A stretch of 38,313 nucleotides of DNA from Amphimedon queenslandica (GCF_000090795.2 NW_003546285.1:278100-316412); one strand, 5' to 3'. Counted from the first letter of the stretch, positions 21,683 to 31,993 are shown. Made by a program: numbers and translations. Notes: generated by a model not told the origin, from the letters alone.

Positions 21683-23283
21683 GTTTTTTAAAATGATGAT
21701 GCTAATAATAATTATTAATAACATTAGGCAGACCTGGGATCAATTATAATTACAATTACGCATTCAATTGCACTCCTTTTATAAAAATAGACTCAATTTC
21801 AATTACAATTACACACATGTATTGGTAACAATATACTTAGGTTGTGCCTTGAAATTTATGTCAGGTAGTTATTCTGGAATTTTAAAGTTATTATATACAT
21901 GTATGTATCATTATAGTAGTAGACACTAAAGTACATTAAGACATATTTCTTTGTGTATCTGTACAATCTGTAGTTAGTTAACTCAAATATAATTGAAAAC
22001 TACAGCTACACTAAGTTGAAGCTCAATTACAACTATGTATAATTGTATTATAATTGACACTTAAAATACAATCATAACTGCAATTGATCCTAGGTCTGAT
22101 ATTAAGTCATAATCTACATACATGTACATGGACCCTAACTTGATGATATAATATTCATTGTTATGGCTGAGAGGAGCAAGAGACAAGAGAGGAAGCAGCA
22201 AACAGAAATCAATACTAATGGAGAGAGACTAACTGATGTGCTTTCCTCCAGCTGCCAGAACACAGACAAAAACAGGAAAACACTAAAAGGACAATCAACA
22301 GACAATGACAATAAGAACTAGAGTACAGACCTTAATCTTTTTGGACCATTGACAAATGCCCTCAAGGCATTTGTCAAAATGGCTCAGGAAATTTGTCGAA
22401 ATGGCTCAAAAAGAGTAACTATTCATTTCCCAGGTTGATTTTCCTGATACATTGTACATGCTCTTAAGTAGTGTTATAATTCTGATCACAATTGCATTTT
22501 TTTACAAATTTTTAAAGTTGCTCAAAATCGGGCTGAAATCCCTGTACTATAGTACAGGGTCCTTGGCCAAATTTTGCCAAAAATGACTAGGAGAGATTTC
22601 TCCATTTTTATGATGTTTTCTGATACATATACATGTTGTTATGTTGTGTAGAAAGTTTGAGCTGATTCTGATCAAAGATAGATTTTTTACAAATTTTTAA
22701 AGTTGCTAAAAAATTGGGCCAAAGTCCCTGTACTATATAGCACACAGTCTTCGGCCAAATTTCACCAAAATTGAAAAGGAGAGAATTTGCCATTTTTATA
22801 AATTTTATAATTTTTTTGATACATATACTTGTTCTTATGCTATGTAGAAAGTTTGGACTAATTCCGATCAAAATTACATTTTTACAAATTTTCAAAATTG
22901 CTTCAAAACTTGGCCAAAAAACCATATCGAAAATGGTTGCCCCAAGAATTCTTTATTTCTAGCAATTTTAAATTGTACATGTATTAATGCTACCTGTTCA
23001 TTTCTTGCAATAAGTATAAAACTACTGGCGACTGAATGACCTCATTAATAGTTTGTATCTCTACAAATACTAAAATAACAATAATAATATTATTATTATT
23101 ATTGATTTATTTTATTTATTTATTATTCTTTATGAGTTATGACATTAAAAAATTATTTGCTATTCTAAAGGTCTCACAATTATTTTTTAGGTCTTTTCTA
23201 AACTGTTCCTCATCTAAATAATTGTCAGGATACTCTTGTCTCTCGTATAAAATTTTCTTCCAAGGTTTTGAACTTTCCGCCAT
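15799..23283 (-). CDS. PIGC: PIG-C, subunit of the GPI-GlcNAc transferase
   Basis: Eight exons on the minus strand: 23178-23283, 22994-23069, 22140-22282, 21154-21242, 18057-18097, 17697-17853, 16766-16926 and 15799-15850. They total 825 nt, or 274 residues (vertebrate PIGC ~297). Diagnostic words are [15 protein letters not shown] at the N terminus, [39 protein letters not shown] and the C-terminal TIHGPWDEA. Several hydrophobic helices fit an ER membrane protein. The enzyme complex transfers GlcNAc to phosphatidylinositol, the first step of GPI-anchor synthesis. The ATG at 23281-23283 has a good context (CCAAGATGG). The exon 3-4 junction (GTTAGG donor) is the weakest; it omits a short hydrophilic loop present in vertebrates, so a small exon could be missing. 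The introns are filled with repeats. Confidence 0.85.
17911..17938. repeat. (GT)n microsatellite
   Basis: Fourteen GT units in the PIGC intron between 17854 and 18056, preceded by a GA-rich tract (17861-17900). On the PIGC strand that tract is a pyrimidine run upstream of the acceptor of the exon ending at 17853. Confidence 0.9.
18107..18235. repeat. Cluster of ACATGT/GTACATGTAC palindromic repeats
   Basis: Dense runs of overlapping TACATG hexamers (for example GTACATGTACATGTACATG). The motif is its own reverse complement. Similar short runs occur near 5630, 5905, 6270, 10030, 16500, 18410, 19130, 20870, 20930, 21050, 22120 and 30405. Confidence 0.8.
18301..19222. repeat. Three diverged direct copies of a ~130-210 bp repeat
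   Basis: Copies lie at about 18301-18513, 18523-18655 and 19030-19222. Shared words are TTAAAGGA, GGCATGAAATAATTCCGGCTATTCAAA and, in the first and third copies, TCAATTCCATATTTGTGGAA and GAGCAAGGAAGCT. All lie in the PIGC intron between exons at 18097 and 21154. They have no coding capacity. Confidence 0.75.
18673..18706. repeat. Perfect short hairpin
   Basis: TCATCTTGAAAAAC and its exact inverse GTTTTTCAAGATGA flank a six-base TGGCTG loop. It lies between copies two and three of the intronic direct repeat. It may be the end of a foldback element. Confidence 0.75.
19400..19640. repeat. Diverged repeat region with ATATAG/CATATAGG words
   Basis: Two near copies of GGTTTCTTTATATAGA-GAAAT (19410-19435 and 19452-19476) are followed by several CCATATGG/CCATATAG words and a stretch rich in TTTCGC/TTCGCG. 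The words resemble the ends of the 4779-5003 element, so this is probably a decayed relative. It lies in a PIGC intron. Confidence 0.5.
20577..20778. mobile_element. ~200 bp foldback/MITE-like element
   Basis: The left end TACAAGATGATTTATTGG matches the reverse complement of the right end exactly for 18 bases, and the match continues imperfectly into GGCGA motifs. Inside, GCGGTTC-tataaag-GAACCGC forms a further hairpin at ~20618-20636. There is no coding capacity. It lies in the PIGC intron between 18097 and 21154. Confidence 0.75.
21275..21680. repeat. Cluster of trinucleotide microsatellites
   Basis: (AAT)n at ~21275-21315, (GAT)n at ~21419-21464 and (AAT)n at ~21641-21680, separated by T-rich sequence. 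They lie in the PIGC intron between exons 3 and 4. The remainder to 22139 is AT-rich, with repeated CAATTATAATTGAAT-like words. Confidence 0.85.
22480..22930. repeat. Dispersed ~180 bp palindrome-bearing repeat, about three tandem units
   Basis: Each unit carries GTAGAAAGTTTGAGCTGATTC-like sequence, TTTACAAATTTTTAAAGTTGCT and a CTATAG-type core. The palindrome is perfect at 22540-22559 and broken near 22730 (CTATATAGCAC). It lies in PIGC intron 2. Confidence 0.85.
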
Positions 23284-23432
23284 CTTGGATTAATAGTTAA
23301 TCAATCAAAATTAACCGCCACACCCATTAATTATAAAATGGGTGTGGTAGTTAAGGCGTGGCTTTGCCTTGTGCACAGCTTTCGAGGGGAAATCCCTAAG
23401 GACTAAGGAGAAAAGAGAAGCACTCACTTACA
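23284..23432. promoter_or_regulatory. Likely shared promoter of PIGC (-) and caspase B (+)
   Basis: 149 bp separate the divergent start codons. At its centre CCACACCCATT (23318-23328) and AATGGGTGTGG (23337-23347) form a perfect 11 bp inverted repeat around an 8-base AATTATAA spacer, presenting a CACCC box to each side. CACCC boxes are typical sites of KLF/Sp zinc-finger factors. A TATA-like core in the spacer could serve both directions. The function is inferred. Confidence 0.6.
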
Positions 23433-26028
23433 ATGTCTTTCCCGAAGTTCAGGCTACGGAAGAGCCTCTACTTGATCGGTCAAAACATGGGCGGACACGA
23501 TCTCAGCAGCCTAAAGTTTCTCTCTGGCCTCCCCAAAGGAAGACAAGAGAAGATTGAGACAGCCTTTGAATTGTTTTGTACACTTGAGTCCAGGGGAGAG
23601 ATAGACTACAACAAGGACGACGTACTAAGAGAGCTACTAGAATCAAGACACCGTGTACATCTCCTGACTAAATACCCTCTTGACACGCCAGATGATCTTG
23701 AGACAGACGCTGGTGGGAGGGTCTACAGTGATCAAGAGATTAAACAGTTAAAGAAGTTTTTGACCGATATCAGTGAGTCCCTCTCGCACAGGGACTTTAA
23801 AGATTTGGCTTATTTCCTGTTCGATACAGACGCTACTGCCACTCACGGCACTTATGGTTTTCAAGATATGGAACAAATGTCATCTGCCTTGGATCTCTTT
23901 GAGAAACTCATCGCTGCTAAGTTGATCGGGCCTGATAATCTGACCGCCTTATATCAGGTTCTTGAGGTCATTGGGCGGAATGATCTCTGTGTTAAGATTG
24001 CTGAGTATTTGCCTCAGTCTGGGGCAGCTAGGAGGCGGAGTCTTAAACTTCAAAGTAATCTCAATCTATGAATGTGTTTATGTCAGTGATTGGGGGAAAT
24101 TTTTTGTTACAAAATAATAATTGGTGCAAACTGTGAATATATTTTCACTGTTTTGTATTCCCATAATATCTTGATTATTTTGTTGTGGAAATATTAAAAT
24201 TTCAGCTTAAAAGAAAAGTTATTTTAAGCAATGAAATTTTGTTATCAGTACTGTATAAGTTATGTTGTACTACATGTAGATGTATGTATTGCTTGTTTTG
24301 AATATCTTGTTTCATTCTTTCTCCCTTTTATCTCCTCCATTTTCTTTCTTCTTCTCTCTCTCCTCCCTTCTCTCTCTAGGTCTTTCATCGTACGGTTCAT
24401 CCTACTCTAGTTCCAGCTCTAGTCCCATCAGCAGTAGTATGGAGACAAGTCGTCCAACAACCTCTGCTAGTCACCTAACAACCTCTGCTAGTCACCCAAC
24501 AACCTCCAGTTCCTCAAACTCTTATTTTTCCAATAGTCCCGCTTCTCCTTATCCTCCGTACTATGATTCTTTTGATAAGATATCCAGGGACGTGGGTAAG
24601 TCCCCTCGCCCAAGTGCCCCGCCTACTCTTCCCGGTCCACCTCCTCAGGCTCCAAGTATACCAGTACATACAGGTCATCAGCCTCAAGAGCAGCCGCAAC
24701 CTCAGTTGAATCTGAACCGCCCTTCACAAATTGGAGCGCATTACATTGTGCCGTCTTCTAATGAACCCACGCCCTCAGCACCCACCCCTATTGCTGATCA
24801 ACAGTCGATTGGTTATAGACCTCTTTGCCCTCAGGCTCCTACTGCAGCTGCTCAACAAATGGAGTATCAATCATCTCAGGCTCAACCCCAAACCTCACCC
24901 GTAGCTAATCACCAGGTACAACCTGTTCCACCACAGGTCACACCCCAAGCCACACCCAATCAATCTTCTCAAACTCCTGCTCCTCCAGTTCAACAATCAT
25001 TTGTTGGACAAGCTGAATATCCTTCGGGAGAGACAGTGGTGGCAATGGAAGAGGAAGGTCAGGCTGATGAGGAAATGGACACCAGTGCTGCTGTTACTGG
25101 TGGGCCACGATCTCTTCTTGAGCAGCTTGAGGATGAAAACCAAACACTCAAAGATATAGCAGTCCAACAGTTTAAATTGATACAAGACCTGCACGAGGAG
25201 AAAGAGCAACTGAAGAAGAAACCAACCAATAACAGTACGAGTAACAATACCAGTAACAGTAGCAGTAGCAGTAGCAATATGGAGGGAGTCATTTGTTATG
25301 CAATGGATAAGAAACCGCACGGTATTGCCATCGTTATCGGGAACGAGGTCTTCACGAAAAACAAAAAACGTCCTAAACTTGTTTTAGCAGAGCGTCGTGG
25401 TTGCCTCTCTGATCTGTATAATTTCAAGTCCTGCTTTGAGGCACTCCAATATAAAGTTCGTACATACGAGAACTGTTTTGCTGGTGATATTAAGAAGATT
25501 GTCGATGGGGTATCAAGTGAGGATCACAGCAACTACGACAGCTTTGTTTTCTGCATCTCCACACACGGAGAAGATAATAATTATATATTCGGCTCCGATG
25601 GCGAGCGTATCAACGTCTACAATCTCATTGGTCATATCCAGGCTTGCCCCTCTCTACAGAATAAGCCAAAGCTTTTCTTTATCCAAGCCTGTCGGGCAAC
25701 TCACACAGACGTACCCGCTGTCTCGGGTGATGGTCCCGAGACCGTTCCACCAGTCGTCAATAAAGACGCTGACGTTGCCATATTTTGGGCTACAACAAGG
25801 TCGCAGTCGGCGTACAGATCTCCTCGTGATGGCTCATGGTTCGTGGCCTCAATACACAAAGTCTTCACTGCAGAAGCTCACAGACTGGACCTGGTAAATA
25901 TGATGTACAAAGTGACTCATATTGTCACAGAAATGGAGGGACGGGAGTCTAGCTCGGGAGAAACAGTCAGGCAGTGTGTGGAGACCAGTTTACAAATGAG
26001 GGGAGCCGTCTACTTTAATGTAGAATAG
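23433..26028 (+). CDS. Caspase B: tandem-DED caspase with QACRA active site
   Basis: Exons 23433-24054 and 24380-26028 join in phase 1 (CAAA|GTAATC donor, CTCTCTAG acceptor) to give 756 residues. DED1 is ~4-80 and DED2 ~100-195; only DED2 has RxDL (GRNDL). A very long S/T/P/Q-rich linker (~208-440) leads to a coiled coil (~451-488, around SLLEQLEDENQTLKD). A poly-N/S tract follows, then the caspase domain (~510-756). Catalytic His is ~603 in CISTHGED and catalytic Cys ~645 in QACRA. The S1-pocket arginines are kept in AERRG and SAYRS. The last residue of the active-site pentapeptide is Ala where caspases normally have Gly. Architecture and intron position match caspase A, so the two are paralogues. 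Introns have T/C-rich acceptor tracts. The start is the ATG directly after the shared PIGC promoter. Confidence 0.9.
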
Positions 26029-26247
26029 AGGAGAGAGTGGGAGACTTTTTGATACGTTTTAGTATCCAGTTACTAACAATTATAATTTGCAATTGATTAT
26101 CATTATTATAGTTATATTTGCAAAATTTTTGATTGTTTGAGTCTATTGTGATGAAATTGTATTTCTCGTGTGTTTTTTTTGTGAGCTGAAAAAACCTTGT
26201 CGTTGATTATCATTATCTCTATAAATATTGTGTATAATTATTATGAT

Positions 26248-27340
26248 TTAAGTTTTTGTAAAAGATTTCTTTTTCCTTCTTCTCAACAGTGCTTGCTTCT
26301 TGGCCTGTAGCTCGGAGAATTTACGTTTTTGATACCTAATAAAGAACACGAAATAAAGAAAGAGTTATGAGAAAGTAGAAAACAATTATCATAATTTTTA
26401 TAGCTGAAATTGTACTAGGACTGCATTTGCAATTTTTAATATTGGTAGCCATACTTCTGTAAACAAAACAAAATTAGACACTTCATAATGATAGATTACC
26501 AATTGGCACCAATAATAATTACTTCACTAATATTCCTCTTACTTTTTAAAGTCCTGGTCTGCCAGGAGTTCCTCTACAATTGTCCTCTTTCTCTGCTTCT
26601 TTGGTATCCTTGCTGAATAAAACTCACCTGGTCCTTCAATCACACGTCCGACCTTAAATAAATTAAAAAGGGTGTGGTCAAGATGTGACCTGCCCACAAT
26701 CTCACCTGGAAATACTTTGGTAGTTTTTTCCAATCTGATTTTTTATAGTGATGGGAGCGATCAAGAGTCTCTCTCATTTGGAGGACCTTGAGGTCATTTT
26801 TGAGTTCTTCAGTCATTTCCGGAGCAGGCATATCAAACCAGTTACTACCGGCAGACTTTTCTCTTTCCACCTACACATAATAATTAATAAGTATTAAAAT
26901 TCAATTATAACCTTTCTCATTTTCTTTAACTTGTAACGGGAGACTAAAACGGGCGGGGCAGATTCCTTCTTTTCAAAATCTGAAGTGATGACACTTTTTT
27001 TCATAATCTAAGACAGAAAAAAAATTCAGAAAAAAATTTAGAAAAGTCTTCTCCACCTTTACCTCTTCCTGCCTCTTAGTCATTTCTAATGAGACCTTAT
27101 CCTTTTTTAAAACTCTATCTTTTTCTCCTCTCTCTCTTTCTCCTCCTATGTCTATTCCAGGATCAATCCTTGATGCAAGATCCAGGCCTCTCTTGTCTCC
27201 TTCTTTACCTCCAGGGAGGATCAGTATGTCGGGCAGCGAGTGATCAAGTTTGTCTTTTATTTTATCTTTGATGTGATCGAATGCTAACGATGCTAGCTCT
27301 TCTGCTGTGTAGTCAGACTTTTCCTGAACCTTGTCTCTAA

Positions 27341-27393
<53 letters not shown>

Positions 27394-27733
27394 AAATATA
27401 GCTGGAAACTTTCACAAAGGGATTAACATGTTATTCAGATTTTAGCAAACTTTATTCTTATTAATCTCAAGACCATAGAAAAATCAGCAAGACTTAAGCC
27501 CCTCAAAAGTTCCCAGCAATACAGTATACTATTAGGAGTAGTATTGGTGCATTCATATTGGTAATAAAGACAAATTCAGATAATTTTTATCAGAAAAAAA
27601 TAATGAAAGATTGGAATGGAGCCATTATTCACTCTAAAAAGTTATTATAGTACTATCCTTACTCTGTGCTCTCTTCCATTGGCTGTGGGGAAGATCCTGG
27701 GACCTTATTTCTAGTACTTCTTGTCTTCACCAT
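26248..27733 (-). CDS. DNTTIP2: Fcf2-domain pre-rRNA processing protein (DNTTIP2/TdIF2 homologue)
   Basis: Six exons on the minus strand: 27663-27733, 27063-27336, 26912-27007, 26706-26870, 26543-26652 and 26248-26335. They total 804 nt, or 267 residues. The C-terminal half is the Fcf2 domain: WFDMPAPEMTEELKNDLK, then LPKYFQVGRV, then FYSARIPKKQRKRTIVEELL, then a lysine/arginine-rich tail. In yeast, Fcf2 acts in early cleavages of the 18S rRNA precursor; DNTTIP2 is nucleolar. The N-terminal part is short, closer to yeast Fcf2 in length than to the ~756-residue human protein. It is charged and has no recognised domain. The start ATG is 115 bp downstream of the COG7 stop on the same strand. Confidence 0.88.
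27339..27388. repeat. (TTA)n microsatellite
   Basis: About 50 bp of pure TTA/TAA in intron 1 of the Fcf2-domain gene, starting 3 bp from the acceptor of exon 2 (upper end 27336). Confidence 0.95.
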
Positions 27734-27848
27734 TTTCTTTCTTCTCCTTATGACAGCACGTGGTTGCGACACGCCCCTTTAAAACACCACACCCATCAAT
27801 TTAAATTATTAAGAATTAATAAACTTTGCAAGAAAAAAAAAACAATTT

Positions 27849-28123
27849 TTAATCCCAAGTTCTTAGCCTTGCAATGCTTTGATATAATGCACTCTCTGTG
27901 TGCTTGTCATCTTTAAAACGAGGAAACCTGCAAATAAATAAATTTACATTATTAATTAAAATTTTATTAAGTAAAAGTTAATCTTTGGAGTGTCGTTTGG
28001 TCTTACGTTTCTTTGTCGGATTTTAATAATTTCTCTAAAGCAGTCAGGGCAGGAATAGGAGGCTGATCTAATGCAGCCAATACATTACACAAATAACCTG
28101 CAAAGTAAGAAACATATATACTC

Positions 28124-28174
<51 letters not shown>

Positions 28175-31100
28175 GATAAGAACTTAAGAAGCTCTACTTA
28201 TCAAGAATACTAAGATTTTATATATTAGAAAATCCACTTGTGTATTACTATTAAAGAAAACTCTAAACTACAGCTAATTTTTCTATTTTTGCTGCTCTTT
28301 GTCCTGTATTTCTTTGTTTCCTTTATACAAGTACTGAACAATCAGCATTATTACTAGTATTACTAGTATTACTAATCTATTGCAACACATCTGCTCCATT
28401 GTATTGTACTGCAGTCTCTCCTACCAATATCAGTTGATAGTTGTAGTGCAGCTGCATCAGTTAGTCGCGGTATCTTTAAGATACTCTCAACATAGGTCTC
28501 CATGGTACCACGAGCAATGGCATCCAACCACATATCAGAGAGACTAAGATCACGATTCTCGCCATCATCTATGATGAACAATAATGGGAGCATTAAACTT
28601 GAATTAATATGTACTGATTTTAACAGAATTAAAGTAATGCATAAATCAATAAAGTCATCAAATAGTTAATACATTAAATCAGCTGAAAGTTACTATAAAT
28701 GTGGGTACTAAAATTTTACAATTTTAGTACATAGTAGATTTTGCTGGTAGTAAAAATTGCAATTAAGTAATTATTACTAATAGTTATATGGCGCAATTAA
28801 TAATCAAGGGCATTACCTGTACTTAAAAGTAACCACAATAATATTAAATTGTAAATAAAAATAGTACATTATTAAAAGTGAACTGTGAGGTATAGTCATG
28901 TGATTGTCACATGATAGAGTGTCTCTACCTTCAGTGAATGGAAGTCTCCCGTGCTTCATTGCTGCAGCTAGTGATGGATTGTCTTGTGAAGTGAATGGCT
29001 CAAGTTGTTCAGGAAGAGTAAGCAAATGGTCACCAATCTAAAAGAAAATATCATGTGAAATAAAGATACATTTAAATGTTGATGTTCTTATGCTGTGTAG
29101 AAAGTTTGAGCTGATTTTGACTTGAAATTATCGAGTTATGGCTAGTTTTAAAAATTTGCCAAAATCTTAAAAATACCTAAGGCTATAGCACATGCTTTTT
29201 TCAGAAAAATGGCTAAAAAATCACCCCCCATTTTAATTACATTTTCTGATACATATTGACGTCCTTATGCTGTGTAGAAAGTTTAAGCTGATTCTGGCTT
29301 AAAATTTTCAAGTTATGGCCATTTTAAGAAATTTGCCAAAATCTTAAAAATACCCAAGGCTATAGCCCATGCTTTTTTCCAAAAAATGGCCAAAAAATCA
29401 CCCCCAATTTTTATTACATTTTCTGATACATATTGATGTACTTATGCTATGTAGAAAGTTTGAGTCGATTCCGACTTGAAATTTTTAAGTTACAGCCATT
29501 ATAAAAAATTTGCCAAAATCTGAAAAATACCCAAGGCTATAGCCCATGGTTTTTTCAGAAAAATGGTCAAGAAATCACCCCCAATTTTTATTACATCTTC
29601 TAATACATATTAATGTCTTTATGCTATGTAGAAAGTTTGAGCCGATTCTGACTTGAAATTTTGAAGTTACAGCCATTTAAAGAAATTTGCCAAAATCTGA
29701 AAAATACCCAAGGCTATATAGCCCATGCTTTATTTTTTCAAAAAATTGATGTGTACTAAAAATGTAAAACAGAAGTAACACATGCAGCTGGTGATTACTT
29801 CAGTGATATAGGTCAAAGGAGAAAGACTGAATGATGGCAAATCATCAGTTAAAGCCTGAGGACTCTCTAATGGAGAAGAGGTACTCCTGGACCAAACCTT
29901 ATGAGAAAGGAAAAGGAGGAGAGAAAATGGGAGGGAGAGAGAAAGAAGTAGAGAGGGAAAAGAGAGAGAGAGGAAGAAAGGAAAAGAGAAATAAAAAGGA
30001 GGAGAAAAATAAATAGAAAATAAATATAAAAATAATAAATAATTTATAAAAAATAATAAAAATAAAACAATAGTTATTGTGTGTACTTTCAGTTTAGGAA
30101 TTTCAATCAGTTTTTGTTTCAATTGAGAGAACACGACATCAAAGGCTAACGTGTGGGCCTGCTTCACCAAAACTTGAATCTGATTGGTCGTTGCTGGGAG
30201 CAACACATGCCCATCACCATCTACACAAGACAAAAATAAAATGAATTAAAAAAATAAAATAAATTAATATGTACAATAATATAATAACAATATTTGATGA
30301 CATAACACAATATATCAAGAAGACATGATGATAGAAGTAAACGTGTAATGCGGATGCAGAAAATCCTGTGTAGCTAAAGAACAGTTCTTTAATGTTCTGT
30401 GGTACATGTACATGTACATGTAAACTCTCTCCTAACTTTTCTCAATGGCTCCCAATAATCCAATGACTGCTGTATGCTCCTCTGGATGGTATATAGAGAG
30501 ATAGTCAAACACGTTGAACGGGATCTGAGAATTGGCGGGACTCGTGTAGGTATCACTAAGGGACAGCACCTGGCTACAAACACTCGAGTTGAAGGCCGAG
30601 ACACGAAGAAGGAAATCACCTAAAAAGGAAAAAGGGAAATACAAAAATAAATTATAAAATTCTAAAAAATAATTACATGTATCATTATTACTGCGTCATC
30701 ATTTAGTATCATTTATTTTTATCATTATTATTATTATTATTTGATATTATTATTATACCATACCACAGTGCTGAATGAACTGGAATATCCACTGTAGGCT
30801 ACTCCAATCATCTTGAAACCCGTTCCTACCCGTTTCGGAACCAGTCTCGGACTTTGCCTGACGATACCGACCCTGAAGGTCTTGAAGCACCAATGACAGC
30901 TTCTTTGTAAACTGAACAAGATATGCCTACAGCAAAAAGAAATGAACTTATTTCAAATCACCATTGTAATGGGATTACCTCAATTGCTTTAATAACTGAT
31001 ACGATCCCCCAGCCTTGTGTGAGCTGGAGACAGTTCTCAATGGAGAGATGAGAGGAGGACATCACATTTGATACAGTAGAGGAGACAGTCCTTAGAGTCT

Positions 31101-31993
31101 CGTCAAAGTTAGCATCAATCTATAATTTGAATAGTAAGAGATAAAAATTTAGAAGCTTTTCTGTCAAATTCGGAAAGAATGGCTAGTAAAAAATGAAGCT
31201 TTCTATAGCAATAGATGCAATAAGAAAATATAAGCCAATATAAGGTATAAAAAATTCTTTAAATAAAAGTCTATGCCTAAGTAAAGATAGTAAATAAATG
31301 CCTATGCTTCTGTTTGGAAACACAGAGTAGATTATCACCATTACATACAATGACAATGATCCTAATACATGATACAATGTCAGACTATCACTAGTGAGTT
31401 ACCATATTGATGTTAAAGAGAGTCTTCATGAGGGCTTGCTGCTGGAATGAGCCGTACTGAACTAGGAGCTGGCAATAAGGCAAATGAATGCTCTCAACCA
31501 GCGGGAACAATATAGGACCAGAAACTAGTAGGAGGAGAAGAGAAGAAATATTGTAAAAGAGAAAGAGATTATACATACAAAAATAAGAGAATATTGAATT
31601 ATAAAAAGTATTACCTGAAAGATCCACAGACTGTAAAGACTTTGAAAAATTCTTCAGAAACTTTAACACAATCTAAAATAAACAAAGAGTGTGTGTGTGT
31701 GTGTGGAATGAAGCTATTATACTAACATGTCTCAGCTCAATCAGAGTTGTGACTGGTTCTTGACTCTTATGTACTGCCCCATGAAGAGACTGGCCCAATG
31801 ATGAAGACAATGCATTCATGCTCTCACCAAAAACCTTCACTAGCATACCAAGAGATGACGTGAAAACCTGAGAACACCAGCCCATCTCGAGCTGCCATTT
31901 TGAGAGGAGTTCATTGTAAAGAGTGTTGAGATTCTCCCTAAGGGAAGTATCCTTTTTATCTTGCAATGACTGCCAGAGCTGCTGAACTGTATT
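27849..31993 (-). CDS. COG7: COG7, Golgi tethering complex subunit (N-terminal third not found)
   Basis: Twelve exons on the minus strand: 31727-31993, 31615-31672, 31403-31524, 30979-31119, 30764-30926, 30437-30619, 30087-30220, 29799-29897, 28929-29037, 28425-28568, 28007-28097 and 27849-27927. They total 1590 nt, or 529 residues plus stop; phases all close. Family words are AHTLAFDVVFSQLKQKL, LTDDLPSFSLSPLTYI, LPEQLEPFTSQDNPSLAA and the run from WLDAIARGTMETYVESIL. COG7 belongs to lobe B of the conserved oligomeric Golgi complex, which tethers retrograde vesicles. Human COG7 has 770 residues. The first exon seen opens at an acceptor (TTTGTAG) and corresponds to about human residue 235, so ~230 N-terminal residues are missing. 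Upstream exons may lie beyond the fibrinogen-like genes or the window, or the gene is truncated. Confidence 0.87.
28121..28172. repeat. (AAT)n microsatellite
   Basis: About 50 bp of AAT repeats in the COG7 intron between exons at 28097 and 28425. Confidence 0.95.
29075..29735. repeat. Dispersed ~180 bp repeat, four tandem units with a variant palindrome
   Basis: Four units each contain CTTATGCT(G/A)TGTAGAAAGTTTGAG, a TTGCCAAAATCT(T/G)AAAAATAC word and an AAGGCTATAGCCCATG core (first unit AAGGCTATAGCACATG). The CTATAG centre is shared with the other copies, but the arms are GGCTATAGCC instead of CCCTGTACTATAGTACAGGG. They fill the COG7 intron between 29038 and 29798. Confidence 0.85.

Noticed and set aside
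22163..22321. A 52-codon plus-strand open frame with ATG and stop (starts [13 protein letters not shown])
   Set aside because: It lies antisense to PIGC exon 3 (22140-22282), whose hydrophobic translation and splice phases fit the family; the basic plus-strand reading is its complement.
29730..30233. A 167-codon minus-strand frame read as one protein
   Set aside because: It fuses two COG7 exons (30087-30220 and 29799-29897) with the intron between them; the middle is an intronic pyrimidine tract.
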